Origin: Panicum virgatum
Taxonomy: Eukaryota > Streptophyta > Magnoliopsida > Poales > Poaceae
Direction of reading: 5' to 3'
Assembly: GCF_016808335.1 (NCBI RefSeq)
Contig: NC_053137.1
Location: forward strand, 3,981,904 to 4,045,903
DNA length: 64,000 nt
A program made the translations under genes and the position numbers. Each line of letters begins with the position of its first letter. Positions within the stretch are counted from its first letter, which is position 1. The notes under the pieces were generated by a model, which worked only from the letters and a program-made list of their open reading frames with translations, did not search any database and had not been told where the DNA came from. Positions 49,541 through 61,243 of the stretch are shown here, piece after piece.

Positions 49541-49562
49541 AGCCGGGTGCTAGTATCTCAGC

Positions 49563-49604
49563 TTATAAGCTGTGCTCTCTGATCGAGAGTCGCCGAGGTG
49601 GGAC
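49563..49604 (-). promoter_or_regulatory. Pol III snRNA promoter (USE and TATA) of the U6-like gene
   Basis: On the minus strand GTCCCACCTCG (49604-49594) matches the plant upstream sequence element RTCCCACATCG with one mismatch. TTATAAG follows at 49569-49563. The 24-bp gap between them is the spacing that specifies pol III rather than pol II in plant snRNA genes. The TATA box ends 22 bp before the U6 start. Confidence 0.8.
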
Positions 49605-49654
49605 TAAACGTCGGCTTCCTGCCCCGCACCGCAGGCCGCAGCGGCCCGCCGGAT

Positions 49655-50200
49655 GGAAGGTTTTTCTTTTTTATATTTAAAAAAATACAAAATTTCAAAA
49701 ATATATGTCCGTTTCAAGAAATTTCAAAAATGGACCCCCGTCGCCCATGGGGGGGCGACAGCCCCATGTCGCCCAGGCAACGGGCGACAGGGACCTTTTT
49801 GTAATTTTTTTCCAAATTTATTTTTCCAAACTTGCAAACAGGTCCCTGGCGGGGGACGTGGTGCACGGGGGCCGGTCGCCCCACCAACGGGCGACAGGGG
49901 GGCCTGTCGCCTCCCTACCGGGCGATAGGGTCCCCCCTCTATATAATGCCTCCCTCCTCATTCCCTCCTCATTTGAGTCCAAAAATTTCACCAAAAATCT
50001 AGAAAAAAAAGAGAGGGGTGAGGAGAAGGAAGCGGCGAAGCTCTGCCGGATTGCGTACTTGTGATCTGCAGGTAATTATATTTAACTTATGTATTTTTCC
50101 ATTGCTATTGTAGAGTAATTAAATTTAATTAGTGCTATAGTAGAACCATTTAAGTAGGAGTTTAAGGATATCTTAGTTATGTAGTAGTAAATTAGTTTAG
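49655..50200 (+). repeat. MULE left terminal inverted repeat with promoter and first exon
   Basis: Pairs with 57580-58055. It contains an AT-rich outer part, a GC-rich part full of GGGCGACAGG-type motifs, a TATA box (TATATAA, 49941-49947) and an untranslated exon ending CTGCAG/GTAATT with a splice donor at 50072. The acceptor is probably the CAG just before 50431, placing the ATG at 50446 in exon 2. Confidence 0.8.
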
Positions 50201-50445
50201 AAAATTAAGATTACGCATTGATTATTACAATTGTAGTACTATTAGAGACGTGTTTATAAATTAGTTATGATTTAGACTAGAATTTCGGATATGCAGTATA
50301 GAATTTGAGTGTTATCACGTAGTTATGAATACTTATATATTGTAGTTAAAATTCGTACTTTGTTTGTACGGATGATTGAATAATGTAGTGAAGTAAAGAG
50401 TATGACTCGATAAGTATTTGGTGATGTACAGATATATCGAGCAAG

Positions 50446-53142
50446 ATGCAGTTTCAAGTGTTTTTTTGGTAATTGTAATATTTTGTATGGACTAAATGGA
50501 GTAGACCTTTCTGCCTTTAAGTGCACATCTAGCGCCATAGATAAAATTTTAGAGAGGAGTTTTGGTTCTATATATAAGTGGCTGCAGCTTGGGTTCCGTG
50601 TTGATCCGGAGAGACATGTGATGACCGTCCATGCTCTTGTGAATTGGGAGGTAGATAGTGATTTATGGGAATTGATGATGATACACAGCACTGATGACTG
50701 GCAGAAGTACATGCAAGCAGCTTTAGAGCGTGGGTGGCCTCTGGCAATTCTTGTTCAAACTCGGGAGAAGATACGAAATGAAATCCAACATGGTGCAGAT
50801 AAAGCAACTCCGAGTATTCAAAGAGATGGTGCAGATCAAGCAACTCCGAGTATTCAAAGAGGTGGTGCAGATCAAGCAACTCCGAGTATTCAAAGAGAGA
50901 CAAACTATGTTGAGCAATATGAGTAAGAAGAGATAGAGAACCCAAACATCGGACCACAGAGCCTTGCTGATGAGGGAGAGAGGATATATAACATCGTGGA
51001 CGAGATGGAGTCAGAAGACCATGCCGCAATGGAGATGGAAGAACATGAGGGCTCATCTGATGACGAGCAGTACTCATTGCCAAAAGAGTGGAAGAAGCAT
51101 GGTTTTGGCAATCATGTCGTAGAAGACGTACGACATCAGGAGTGGGAGTACAGAGAGAATGAGGTGGTGCAAGGTGCAACATATCCAAACATTGAAGCCG
51201 TAAAAGATGCTGTGAGAATGTGGGCAATATCATTGAAGCGAGAATTTAGAGTCGTGAAGTATGACAGTAAAGAATATGAGGTGAAGTGTGTGAATGCTGG
51301 ATGTCCATGGCGAGTACATGCATTCAAGGGTAGATGGAAGTCGAACTGGAAATGTTCCATTGTGACAGAGCACACTTGTTTGCTGTCAGAAGTTCAGCTA
51401 TCACATCGCAATATATCATGCGACTTTGTTGCAAAGCAAATATATGGGTTGATTATGGACAACCTAAATTATGAGTAAAAAATGATTGTTCGACATATTT
51501 AGCAAATTTAGCAGTACAACATTAGTTATTTGAAGGCATGGCGGGCTAAATAAAAGGTGTTCGAGATGCGGTTCGGCACATACGAGGCATCATATGATAA
51601 CCTACATCGTATGTTATCCTAGGTTGCTGCTAGAAATCCTAGACACTTTTATGGCACATACCTCGTACCAACTGTGACTAGGGGACAAAATATTCTGCAA
51701 CTAGCCTTCTTTTGACTAGGTGGCTGTGTTAGGGCATTTCAGTATTGTCTTCTGGTGATCTGCATTGATGGCACATTTCTGACGGGAAGGTATAAAGGTC
51801 AGATACTCACCGCAATCGGGGTAGATTGCAACAACCAAATAATTCCGCTCGCATTTGCATTTATTGGGAATGAGAACTTAGACAGTTGGTATTGGTTTCT
51901 TGAACGTGTAAAGGTTCATATTGTTGCTGCACGTCCAGATGTGTGCCTTATTAGTGATAGGCATGCAGGTCTGCTACAATCAATACTGAAATTGCAACGC
52001 GGAACTGCGACAACGCCTCCATTATGGCCCGATGTCCACAACAGGTAGTGCATTAGGCATATGGGTGCAAACTTCTATGACCACTTTAAGAACAAGGATC
52101 TTAAGAACATGTTTAAGAGGTTGTGCATCCAAAATCAACAGAGAAAATTTAATGCTTTATGACAATGCTAGATCAGTTGACTGCAGAGCAAGTGAAGGTA
52201 AGGGCATCGGGAACCAGCACGAGTCAGGTTGCAGAGACTAGGGATTCAATTGAGAAGCCATTTTCACACTGGATTCGAGGTGCACCAAAGGAAAAATGGT
52301 CATTCCTTTATGATACCAACGGAATGAGGTATGGTATTCAGACAACAAACCATGCTGAGTGTTTCAATATGGTTATGCGTTGTTGTCGTGCCTTCTCTCT
52401 TGTGGGAATTGTTGAGTTCATTATATATGGGTGCATGAAGTATTTCAGAGAGCGCTACATAGCTGCCAGTATAAACATCAACAACCCCCAAATTCAGTTT
52501 TGCTCAAGAGTGACACAATATATGCAACAGAAAATAGCAAAGGCCAAACTGCACCGTGTCATATCGGCAGGTACAATGGAGCATAGATTTGAGGTTGTAT
52601 GTAAGGATAGAACTGGTTGTGGTATCCGTAGAGATAGGGTGGTACATGAGACTTTGATTAGAGCAGATGGCAATGCCTTTTGCTCCTGCATGAAGCCAAA
52701 GTTATTGCATTTGCCATGCTCGCACCTCATTGCGGCATGTGCAGAGTCTGGGTTGCAGCCAGGAGTATTTGTTTCACCTTACTTCAACAAGGAAGCAACT
52801 GTATCCACCTGGGGCCATAAGGTCTACGGGATTAGTATAGTGGGACCTTTCATTCAGGACAATGAGGCTAAGATGTTTATTCCCGATCCAGCCACTAAGA
52901 AAGGCAAAGGCCGCCGTCAGACACGCCGTATTCGGAATGGTATGGACGAGTCCGAGGCAAGCAAGGCACAAAAGCGTTGCAGCCAATGTGCAGTATTGGG
53001 TCACAACTACAAGAAGTGTCCTCAGAATGCACTTCACGATGCTGCTGACGCAGGTCCTTCCGGAAATCCCAGAGATGGAGCACCTCCTACGTTCAGACCA
53101 CCATCGGCGAGAATTGCTCGTGGAAGGCACTCGGTGTCATGA
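50446..53142 (+). pseudogene. MULE transposase (MURA-like), degenerate
   Basis: Domains in order: an N-terminal region with the 12-residue repeat ADQATPSIQRxG three times (50792-50899), a zinc-finger-like DNA-binding domain (VNAGCPWRVHA), the DDE transposase core (ICIDGTFL, LISDRHAG, TNHAECFN), a SWIM zinc finger (CSC...PCSH) and a CCHC knuckle (CSQCAVLGHNYKKC). The frame is broken by one extra T in the T run at 50461-50467, by stops at 50924, 51476, 51500, 51509 and further ones up to 51720, by a stop at the expected Trp after DVHNR near 52048, and by a one-base loss near 52160. From 52159 on the frame is open. It cannot encode a working transposase. Confidence 0.9.
50792..50899 (+). repeat. 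36-bp tandem repeat, three units
   Basis: Three copies of a unit starting GGTGCAGATC, in frame with the transposase, with one or two differences between units. Confidence 0.95.
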
Positions 53143-53267
53143 TCCAACAGTGTGGGGTTTGCCTAGGTATTAATCGTGCGTTGAGTTTGTATCGAACTTA
53201 TCTGTAATATGTAATAATCATTCGTAGGTAATATGATCCAACCCTTGTTATATTTTTGAATGTAGGT

Positions 53268-56032
53268 ATGGACTCCTTGCTAGACCCAGTTATCGACTCG
53301 AGCCACATGTCTTTCTTTGCAGCAGTTGAGCACTGTTCCCTCAAAGTGCTACGTCCTCGTCCACCTGGGGAGCAGATCTCTATACACCACGATTGGGTTG
53401 GCAGGTGTGTACTGAAATATTATTGTTTATCACTTGTGTATTCGTTGGTCTTCTTTGTTTCGACATTTTTGTTTGTTGCAGGTTACGTGAGTCTGGTCTA
53501 CTGACTCTGGGCCGTCTTGTCGAGGGTGGGCTTGTTCAGCTCGATCGATCCCTCCTGACGGCACTCGTTGACAGATGGAGGCCGGAGATACACACGTTCC
53601 ACCTCCCGTGTGGGGAGATAGCTCCGACGCTGCTGGACGTGGCCTACCTCTCGGCCTCCCTATCGTCGGGGAGGCTGTTGGTCCGCGTGTGGTGGCGGCT
53701 TCATGGAAGGATGACCTAGAGGCCCGTTTTGCCCTGGTTCAGCGCGTGGAAGAAGCAGTTCCGATCAACCCGCACCCGCGAGCAGCAAGTCCTTCCAAGA
53801 CCTGGTTGCTACAGTTTACAGTACGTATCCAATTCATATTTATGTTTAATTTTTACAATTCACATGTTGCATTGTGAGTTGAAACCATTAATCTTAATTG
53901 TTTATGCAGTCTACCCTGTTGCCTGTGGATGCCGACGAGTACAGTGTGACCAGATCGCTGGAGGCCTACCTGCTTTGGTTGTTTGGTTACATCATGTTCA
54001 ACAACACTCATGGCAACTCGGTCGATAGGATTCTCCTTCCGTACGCACGGGAGATTGCGGATGCGGTCGAGGATGTACCGCCCTACAGCTGGGGTTCGGC
54101 GGTACTTGCAGCCACTTACCGTTGACTCTGCGATGGCTGCAGGAAGACACATGGGGACGCTATCCTGTCGGGGTGCCCACTACTGCTGCAACTTTGGTCG
54201 AACGAGAGGCTAGCCATTGGTCGGCCCATCGTCAGCCACGAGCCTTACCACGAGACCATGTACGGCGACGAGGAGGACGACACGCCCACTATGGGAACTC
54301 TCTGGAACTGGCGTCAGGTATGTTCGCAACAAATCTATTTTTGTTATTCATTGTTACACGATGCATTAGCGTACTCTTAATTTTACCTATTTGCTATGCC
54401 GAGGTCCTGGGCGCATTCCCAAGTTAGACGCGCATATCCTGAGTTTGTTTCGGAGCTCGACAAGCTGACGCCCGAGGACGTTGTCTGGGAGCCTTACAGC
54501 CCAGAGGCTGTGGCCACCCGTGCACCAGCAGGTCTGTCTTCGCACTGCTCCGCGAATGCGGGCCTGTGGCTTACTACAGCCGTCTTGGTTTACGACATCG
54601 CGGTTGAGGCACATTGCCCCTGTAGAGTCATGAAACAGTTTGGGCAGCGCCAGGAGTTTCCGGTGCCCTCCGCGTTGGAGCGTGTCAGTCGCCACGACCA
54701 CATGTAATTATGAATGAACTTGGATCATACATTCGTGTCGAATCTAACGTAGATATCTTCGTCGTCCATTTTTGTAGGTTGTCAAGGAGTGGCATGCCGT
54801 GCTCAGCTGTTTGGCTTACCACGATGCAGACGTGGGTGGACCAATGGGACCAGGCAGACGAGCACTTGGTCGATCCAACAGGACCACACACAGACAACTC
54901 CTTTAGGGCTTACCTCACCTGGTACTTACCCCGGACTCGGTCTCATCTGGTTTATGTTGACACTCACCCGCAGGCACACCAGGCGAGTCCACAGGATGGC
55001 TATGCCCGGCACCAAGCGGAGGCACTAGCTGGCACGGTGAGTCTCTTGATCATATTTGCATATATATTAATATTCATAAGATAATTCATGTGTTACTAAC
55101 TGTTTCTTTGCTAAATGGATGCAGTTTCGCCTTTGCAACATGATGGAGACGGACTGCTCGACTTACCTGACGAGGGTACGTGCCGGATCCCCAATGATCC
55201 AGTTTGAGCAGACAGAGGCATGGTCGAGGCAGCGTGACCAGTTGCGTTCAGTACTGCACAACTTGGGAAGCCGTGTGCAGTATGAAGACAGCCACGGATC
55301 GACCCAGGCCTCGTCGTCGTTCCCGTGTCCGGCGACCGCGCACCAGCCGACGTCTCAGTACTACGCAACTGCAGGTAACGTAGATATCTCTTTAAAATCA
55401 TATCAATTGTTGCTATATATTTACTAATATCACAAACAGGATACGATCCCGCTACTGCGTTCGGCCATACTGGAATGTTTGGAGGGACACCACCAGTTGG
55501 CGGACCGTACTCAGGGATGGTACCGGGGCCACAGACACCGGCCTACACAGATTAGTTTATGTTTCGTATTTCGGTTTCTATATATCATGACGACAGACAC
55601 GAGCGTACACTAACATACGAATTTTATGCGTAGGATTCTACCCCGATGCGGGCGCCGGACCTTCTTCCTCCTTTCCGACCTGGTACAAAACACTCTCTCA
55701 ATACACTCACTAATTTACCACGCAATATATGTTGGTTTACATTTATATGTTACGCAGGGTTTGTTTCGAGTACGATGTTCCAGATAACGAGGGCGTCACC
55801 TTAGACGAACTCGGCAGCTTGACTCCAGACTCACCTGGCGAGCACGGTGACCCCGATGTCTTGGGGTATTCACAGCTAGGAGGAGCACCACTTGGGATCT
55901 CTCAGCAGCAAACACCACAGCTCTTTGCGTCCTGAGCGACAGGTGAGGTCTCCGGATTGTCACAGCTACTCCGAGGGCCATGTCCATGCCCAGCAGAGGG
56001 CTAAGAGGGTCCGACGGCGTAGGGGTGGTTAG
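53268..56032 (+). pseudogene. Plant mobile domain (PMD) gene carried by the MULE
   Basis: The product is of the aminotransferase-like plant-mobile-domain type, a family found in MULEs and in host proteins such as MAIN and MAIL1. Exons include 53268-53404, 53482-53820 and 53910-54317, then pieces near 54402-54703, 54778-55036, 55125-55373 and 55440-56032. Recognisable segments are LRESGLLTLGRLVEGGLV, ALVDRWRPEIHTFHLPCGE, LGLPIVGEAVGPRVV and AYLTWYLPRTR. Single-base shifts occur near 53657, near 54122 and near 54420, so the frame is not fully open. The tail is rich in Pro, Gly and Gln and ends in an Arg-rich stretch. It may be fused to the transposase transcript. Confidence 0.75.
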
Positions 56033-56475
56033 ATATATCCGATGTTTGTATCTCTGCTGTTTATTTGTAATGATATAGCTGTGGACCGCTTATTTGTACA
56101 CTTCAACGTTCGCCTCTGTTCACTCTCGTATTTTCCATTACGTATGATAGATAGTATATTTATGCTTCGATGCTCCATTATGACTAACTACGATTCAAAC
56201 TCGACATTATGTACATGTCCAGTGACTGAAACAAATGTTCGAAATGAACCAACAAACTTATACCAATGACCACAAAATGCAACAACAAAAAGACTATATA
56301 TGCAATATGCCTCACTTTAGCGGTTTATTTAGCCACACAACCATGTGGGAGCCAATGCAAGTTAGGTACGGGACATACATACAAGCATAATACAACATTA
56401 ACAATACTAAATGCGAATACATCTTAGACAATCTTCTAGGGACAATCTAGACCGATGAACATCATAAGTTATAGA
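56033..56475. other. Space between the convergent MULE genes
   Basis: AT-rich sequence that should hold the 3' ends of both converging transcripts. No gene. Confidence 0.5.
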
Positions 56476-57448
56476 TCATGATATGAAATCATCTAGGTCG
56501 TCATTCCAGTTGACAAATGGTGGTGCTGCAGGTGGTGTAGTCTGGCTTGACGAACCTCTTGCCTTTCCCTTTCTCTCTTTTCTGGATCTAGGTTCATGTA
56601 CAGGGGGAGGAACATCATGTGTTGGAGGCCATAGTTTGGGGGGCATGAAGTCGTCTAGGTCGTCATCCCAGTTAACACAAGTTTGTGCTGCAGGTGATGC
56701 AGGATGACTTGACGAACCTCTTGCCTTTCCCTTTCTCTCTTTTCTGGTTCTAGGTTTATGTACAAGGGGAGGAACATCATGTGTTGGAGGCCATGGTTTG
56801 GGCGGCAAGAAGTCATCCATGTCGTCATCCCAGTTAACACAAGTTGGTGCTTGAGGTGCTGCACCATGACTTGACGAACCTCCGGTCATCTGTTCTTGCG
56901 GAGGCCAAGTACTATCACCCGAAGATCTTCTCCATCTCCTTCGTCTAGTTTGCGTCATAAGTCCACCGAAGATACATACCAATTTACGAAAATTTGGTAT
57001 CGATTTGTTAATCAACTCCGTGTCCTCGGGGTAATCCTAGCATATAATTAAACAACAATTTTACTATTTCATAAATATGAATTCCAAATGACGGACGGGA
57101 TTAGAACTGAATGAGAGTTACCTTAATGTGCATCTCATATATCTCTGGCCGCATCCATATCTTACAAGAACTTTGTAAGAATCCAATGACATTAGGATGA
57201 TTCACTAGTTCACATACTCTCATGTATATATTCCGACGTTCTAGCAGGTGTCCCTTTACATCTTGCGTTGTAATACCTCGAAATATTGTGAAATCTTTAA
57301 ATTCTACTACTTTGGACAACACCATATCTATCGTATCATCCGCTAATGGATTCAACTTCTTACTGATTACAAGATGTGTCATGATATCAAGTATTATACT
57401 AGATTTTTCTTCGGTCCATGAAAATCCTCCAGAATTGGAGGCAGCCAT
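56476..57448 (-). CDS. SANT/Myb-like protein encoded by the MULE
   Basis: Exon 1 runs 57448-57122 and exon 2 57036-56476, joined at a codon boundary, giving 295 residues with no break. Residues 1-120 fit the Myb/SANT-like domain common in plant transposons (FSWTEEKSSIILDIMTHLV, TTQDVKGHLLERRNIYMRV, DYPEDTELINKSIPNF), likely DNA-binding. The C-terminal half has three 54-residue repeats with the core NWDDDLDDFMPPK and a basic RKERKGKAR patch. A leader intron probably runs from the donor in the right terminal repeat (57723) to the acceptor before 57461. I chose the ATG at 57448 because it follows that acceptor closely. Its role in transposition is inferred from position only. Confidence 0.8.
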
Positions 57449-57579
57449 TGCCTTATGCTGCGATATCAATAAGGTACTGTTATTATAAGTTTACAATTCT
57501 ATATTGCACTATCCAAAAATTAATTCTATTCTAATTCATGATTAATTTAAAAATAAGTCTGTAATAGTATTGAAATTGT

Positions 57580-58055
57580 AATACGAAACGAGTATTTTGT
57601 AGCACCAAATCTAATTTCGCACTACGCAACTAAGGTATCCTCAAACTCGTACTTAAATTGTTCTACTATAGCACTAATTAAATTAAATTGCTATATAATA
57701 TCAATGGATTCAAATATAATTACCTGCAGATCACAAGTGCGCAATCCGTTCTTTTTTCTGGATTTTGGTGGAATTTTGGGCTTAAATGAGGAGGAAATGA
57801 GAGGGGAGACGTTATATAGAGGGGGGACCCTGTCGCCCGGTGTGGGGGGGGGGGGGGGACAGGCCCCCTGTCGCCCGTTGGGGGGCGACCGGCCCCCCGT
57901 GCACCACGTCCCCCGCCAGGGACCTGTTTGCAAGTTTGGAAAAAAAATTACAGAAAGGTCCCTATCGCCCCCAGGGGTCCATTTTTAAAATTTCTTGAAA
58001 CGACCATATATTTTTAAAATTTTGTATTTTTTTAAATATAAAAAATTAAAAAGTC
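57580..58055 (-). repeat. MULE right terminal inverted repeat with promoter and first exon
   Basis: Complement of 49655-50200. TATATAA on the minus strand at 57818-57812, an untranslated exon and the donor CTGCAG/GTAATT at 57724/57723. A run of 16 or so G lies at about 57844-57860. Confidence 0.8.
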
Positions 58056-58064
58056 CCGCCGGAT

Positions 58065-58734
58065 AGACCCACGGCTGCTGTATGGGCTGGGCTTCGGTGC
58101 GGTGCTTCCTATTGGGCTATGGGCCGAAATTACCCGTGTCTATTATCTTTCCATGAGAAAATTTTGGCACATTTGCGGCCACGCTTAGCAAAGGGCAAGT
58201 ATTGATCTCAAAAAAAAAAAAAAAAGCGCAAAGGGCAAGTACAAGAAATCCTGAGACTCAAGCTCCTACTGCATAAGTAGAGAAAGCTTAATTCCCTGAA
58301 AAAAATATAGGAAACCTAGTATCATTAAATCCTAATAACGAACTCTTGCGAACGCCGTTGTGTTTATTTCTAAAAAGACTAATATATTCGTTAACAAAAT
58401 TTGTACACGAAAAAGTAGGACCGTTCCTTACAGAACCACAGAAGGAAACCCACCATAACACTGACATGTCATCACATCACATTTTGTTTTTTGTACGCAT
58501 GCAGTGCCTGATCAGACCGTGTCTACATCACCAATGGAGAATTTCTAAATTATCAGCTGAAGCGCGATCAGAGATGCAGCAACCATGGCCGTCCACGCCC
58601 TTCCCAACATCGCTGAGGAAGCTGCTGCTGCAGAAGTCCTGCACCATCCATCCCATCAAAATTTACCACCCGTCACACGGATCATGGATTACCACAAGTC
58701 AGAGGTCGAAGAAAACATCTGCGGTGGATTTCAC
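58065..58734. other. Intergenic, no gene seen
   Basis: Probably includes the 3' untranslated region of the X8 gene on the minus strand. Nothing else is recognised. Confidence 0.45.
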
Positions 58735-59397
58735 TTACTCAGATGCCAGGAACTTGCATGATCCAAAACCTGAAAACAACACGGCGAAGAGCGCGAACAA
58801 TCAGAAGAATCCAGATCACTGAACAATTTATGTGATGATCAAAACGAACGCCAATCAATGGAGCACAAGGCGCAATATAGTAGCATACTCGGGTCCCGCT
58901 TGACGAGGGCTCCGGCGCCGCCGAAGTTGCAGGCGATGTCGGAGTTGCCGTTCTGCTGATAGAAGATGTTGAAGGCGTAGGAGGCGTGGGTGAGGAGCGT
59001 GTTCGGCTGGTAGCACCGGCCGCCCGGCTGCAGCTGGGAGCAGTCAGCGCCACCGGGGCCACACGCCCAGTCCAGCGCGTTCTGGAGGTCCTCCTGGGAG
59101 GCGCCCGGCCGGGCCACGCACCACGTCACGCCGTTGATGAACGTCATGTTGCCTTCCGGTGGCGACAGCGTCGGGATCGGTGTCACCGACTCCGCCTTCT
59201 CCTGTGGTGCGATGCGGCCGTCTGCAGAGGCTGAACACGCAGGAAACGGCAGAGTCATGATATGAATTCAGAGAAATGATGATTGTGTCATCAAACAATG
59301 TAGAAACAACCATTGAAGAAATCTACCAGTATTACCAACCTATGAACCATCCAAGAATCAGAAGGCCGTGCATGATCATCAGCTCCTTTCTCTTCAT
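58735..59397 (-). CDS. Secreted X8-domain (CBM43) protein, Ole e 10 / PDCB-like
   Basis: Exons on the minus strand are 59397-59340 (signal peptide), 59230-58889 and 58769-58735, giving 144 residues. The start MKRKELMIMHG is followed by a hydrophobic stretch LLILGWFIASA, a secretion signal. The X8 domain begins at WCVARPGAS and has the family's cysteines (WACG, ADCSQL, GRCYQPN, DIACNFGG, and GSCKF encoded in the last exon). X8 modules bind beta-1,3-glucan (callose) in the wall or at plasmodesmata. The protein stops 8 residues after the last cysteine, so it lacks the GPI-anchor tail of PDCB proteins and looks soluble. The last coding exon is only 35 nt and is easily missed. Confidence 0.85.
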
Positions 59398-61243
59398 GGC
59401 TGAAGCAGAAGTTACAGAACTTGAGACATTTCCTGCTTTTCAGTCTCCCTCCTCCGTGTGTGAGTGTCTACGGAATATAACGAGAGTATGTGTGAAGAGC
59501 AGCTGTGTCGACAGGAAAGCATACACTGTTCATGGGAAAAAGGGCTGGATTTCACTCGGATCACTAAGCAAGACGTGCACACGGAAAGCACCCCCGGGTG
59601 CTTGCCATGGTACATATTTATGGTCATGGGAGGGAGGTGGCATGGAAAGTGGCACAAAGAGCCAGTTTGCAGAGAGAGACGCATTTTGCACCTAACAGAG
59701 GACCAGTCTATTGGATCCTCAGGCCATGTGGTCTCAGTTTGACCAACTTGGCTCTAATTAACACAATTTACTACTACTAACAGTCGATGCTCATGACATT
59801 CAATACAAGGAAATCAGTGAGCTTTATTATGTTTATTGAGAATCATGCATGCAGGTGGTTTGCTCAGGTGGTATTGCAGTTCGTGCAACATGTCTGAAGC
59901 AAAGTAGGCTAGGATCATATCAGCATCTCACTCAGTTTTTAGACTGTATAACCAGTACAGGGACCTTTATGAATACAATAGAATATTGAGGGGGAATGAC
60001 TTGAAGGCCAGGAAACCATGGGATTCTTATGCTGATATGCATGCATGGGCATGATTTCTAGAAGGACAAAAGGAAACTCAGCCACTAGATTCCAGGAGAT
60101 GTGAAGGGGCCAAGTGCATGTTCTCATACCTTTTCTTTGTTGTTTCATGGTAAATAAGTTGGGCTTAATGAGGGGCTTTCCTTGTGTATTAAGGGAAGAA
60201 CCTTCACTTTACAAAAAACTGGAGCTAACGAAGGGGCTTCCGTGAACAAGGGAAAAAGTTAAGAATAATTGTCTCTGTGGCACTGGGAACTAAACTGGAA
60301 TTCTGAAACTGGAGGATGAAAAATGATGATGAACTGTCGGTGGTGCTGGGGAAACTTCCATAAATACTACTAGATAGGAAAGTGCTGCAGTAAGTGACAA
60401 GCCTTCACTTTACAGAGACTGAACCCCAATAAAGGTGGTTCAGCGAACAGAATTACAAGGAAAAAGCTACATTTTTTTCCTGAGCTGCATCTAGAAAAAA
60501 CTGGAACTCTAAAATTCAAAGAATGCCGAATAATGATATGCCAGGAAGAAAGTTTTAAAAGAAGAAGAAATGAAAGTAGTGCATCAGTGGAAATCCTAAT
60601 GAGCTGAAACAACTGAAATAAAGCAATATCCATCAAACAAGGTTAAAGAGACTGTATAATATAAGCTACCCTTTGGTGCATGGTGTCATGAAGAAAGCAG
60701 TTATATTCTAACCTTGCTCACCACAAGCTTTATCAGGTTGTAAGGGTCTTCAGTCTAGCATTGATGTTGTTGGAAAGATAGTCTTGAAAGCATGGCCTCA
60801 TCATTTCATGCAGACCTACCAGGATTCAGATCTGTATCGGCACAGTGGGCACAATTGTAAACATTTGTTATTTACCTACCAACATAAAGTAAGCTAGCAA
60901 GCACCTCTTTTGGACCAGAATCAAACTTAATAGGATTAGAACAGCTAGATTCCACATTTGTTCAGTGAAATGGATAAACCATATTACCATTTTACAAAGG
61001 TAGGGAACATCTTTTGTTTGAAAACTTGAGGGCAGGGATGCGTTGGATAAACCATACAACATATAATATATGAGGCTGCCTCAAAATTCCCCCTTCCAGT
61101 GCAACACAAGCTGGATGCATTGGCTGAATCCATATATCACTTTCTATCCCTGAACTTCAACAAAATTTGTGGGCTTGTGCAATCAGAATCCAGTGCAACT
61201 TATCTGATCATAGGACAGTCAATTCATGCAGTAGAGTAATCAA
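59398..61243. other. Intergenic between X8 and PPR genes
   Basis: X8 promoter on the right side of that gene, then about 1.8 kb without a recognised gene. Two loosely related stretches (about 60195-60330 and 60400-60545) share the phrase CCTTCACTTTACA. Confidence 0.45.

Larger units (their letters stand above)
49646..58064. mobile_element. Complete Mutator-like element (MULE) with three genes
   Basis: The 9-bp CCGCCGGAT stands at 49646-49654 and 58056-58064, the target duplication length of MULEs. The element itself is 49655-58055. Its ends are inverted repeats of about 0.5 kb. Between them, left to right, are a transposase pseudogene, a plant-mobile-domain gene and, convergent on the minus strand, a SANT/Myb-like gene. 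The layout recalls MuDR, where two genes start in the opposite terminal repeats and converge. The left end lies about 50 bp upstream of the U6-like promoter. Confidence 0.92.

Noticed and set aside
50792..50899. CRISPR-like array from the three 36-bp units
   Set aside because: The units touch each other without spacers, are in frame with a transposase, and the DNA is a plant nuclear genome.
53268..56032. The PMD gene as a host MAIN/MAIL1-type gene
   Set aside because: It lies inside the MULE, between its terminal repeats and target duplication, and is frame-broken.
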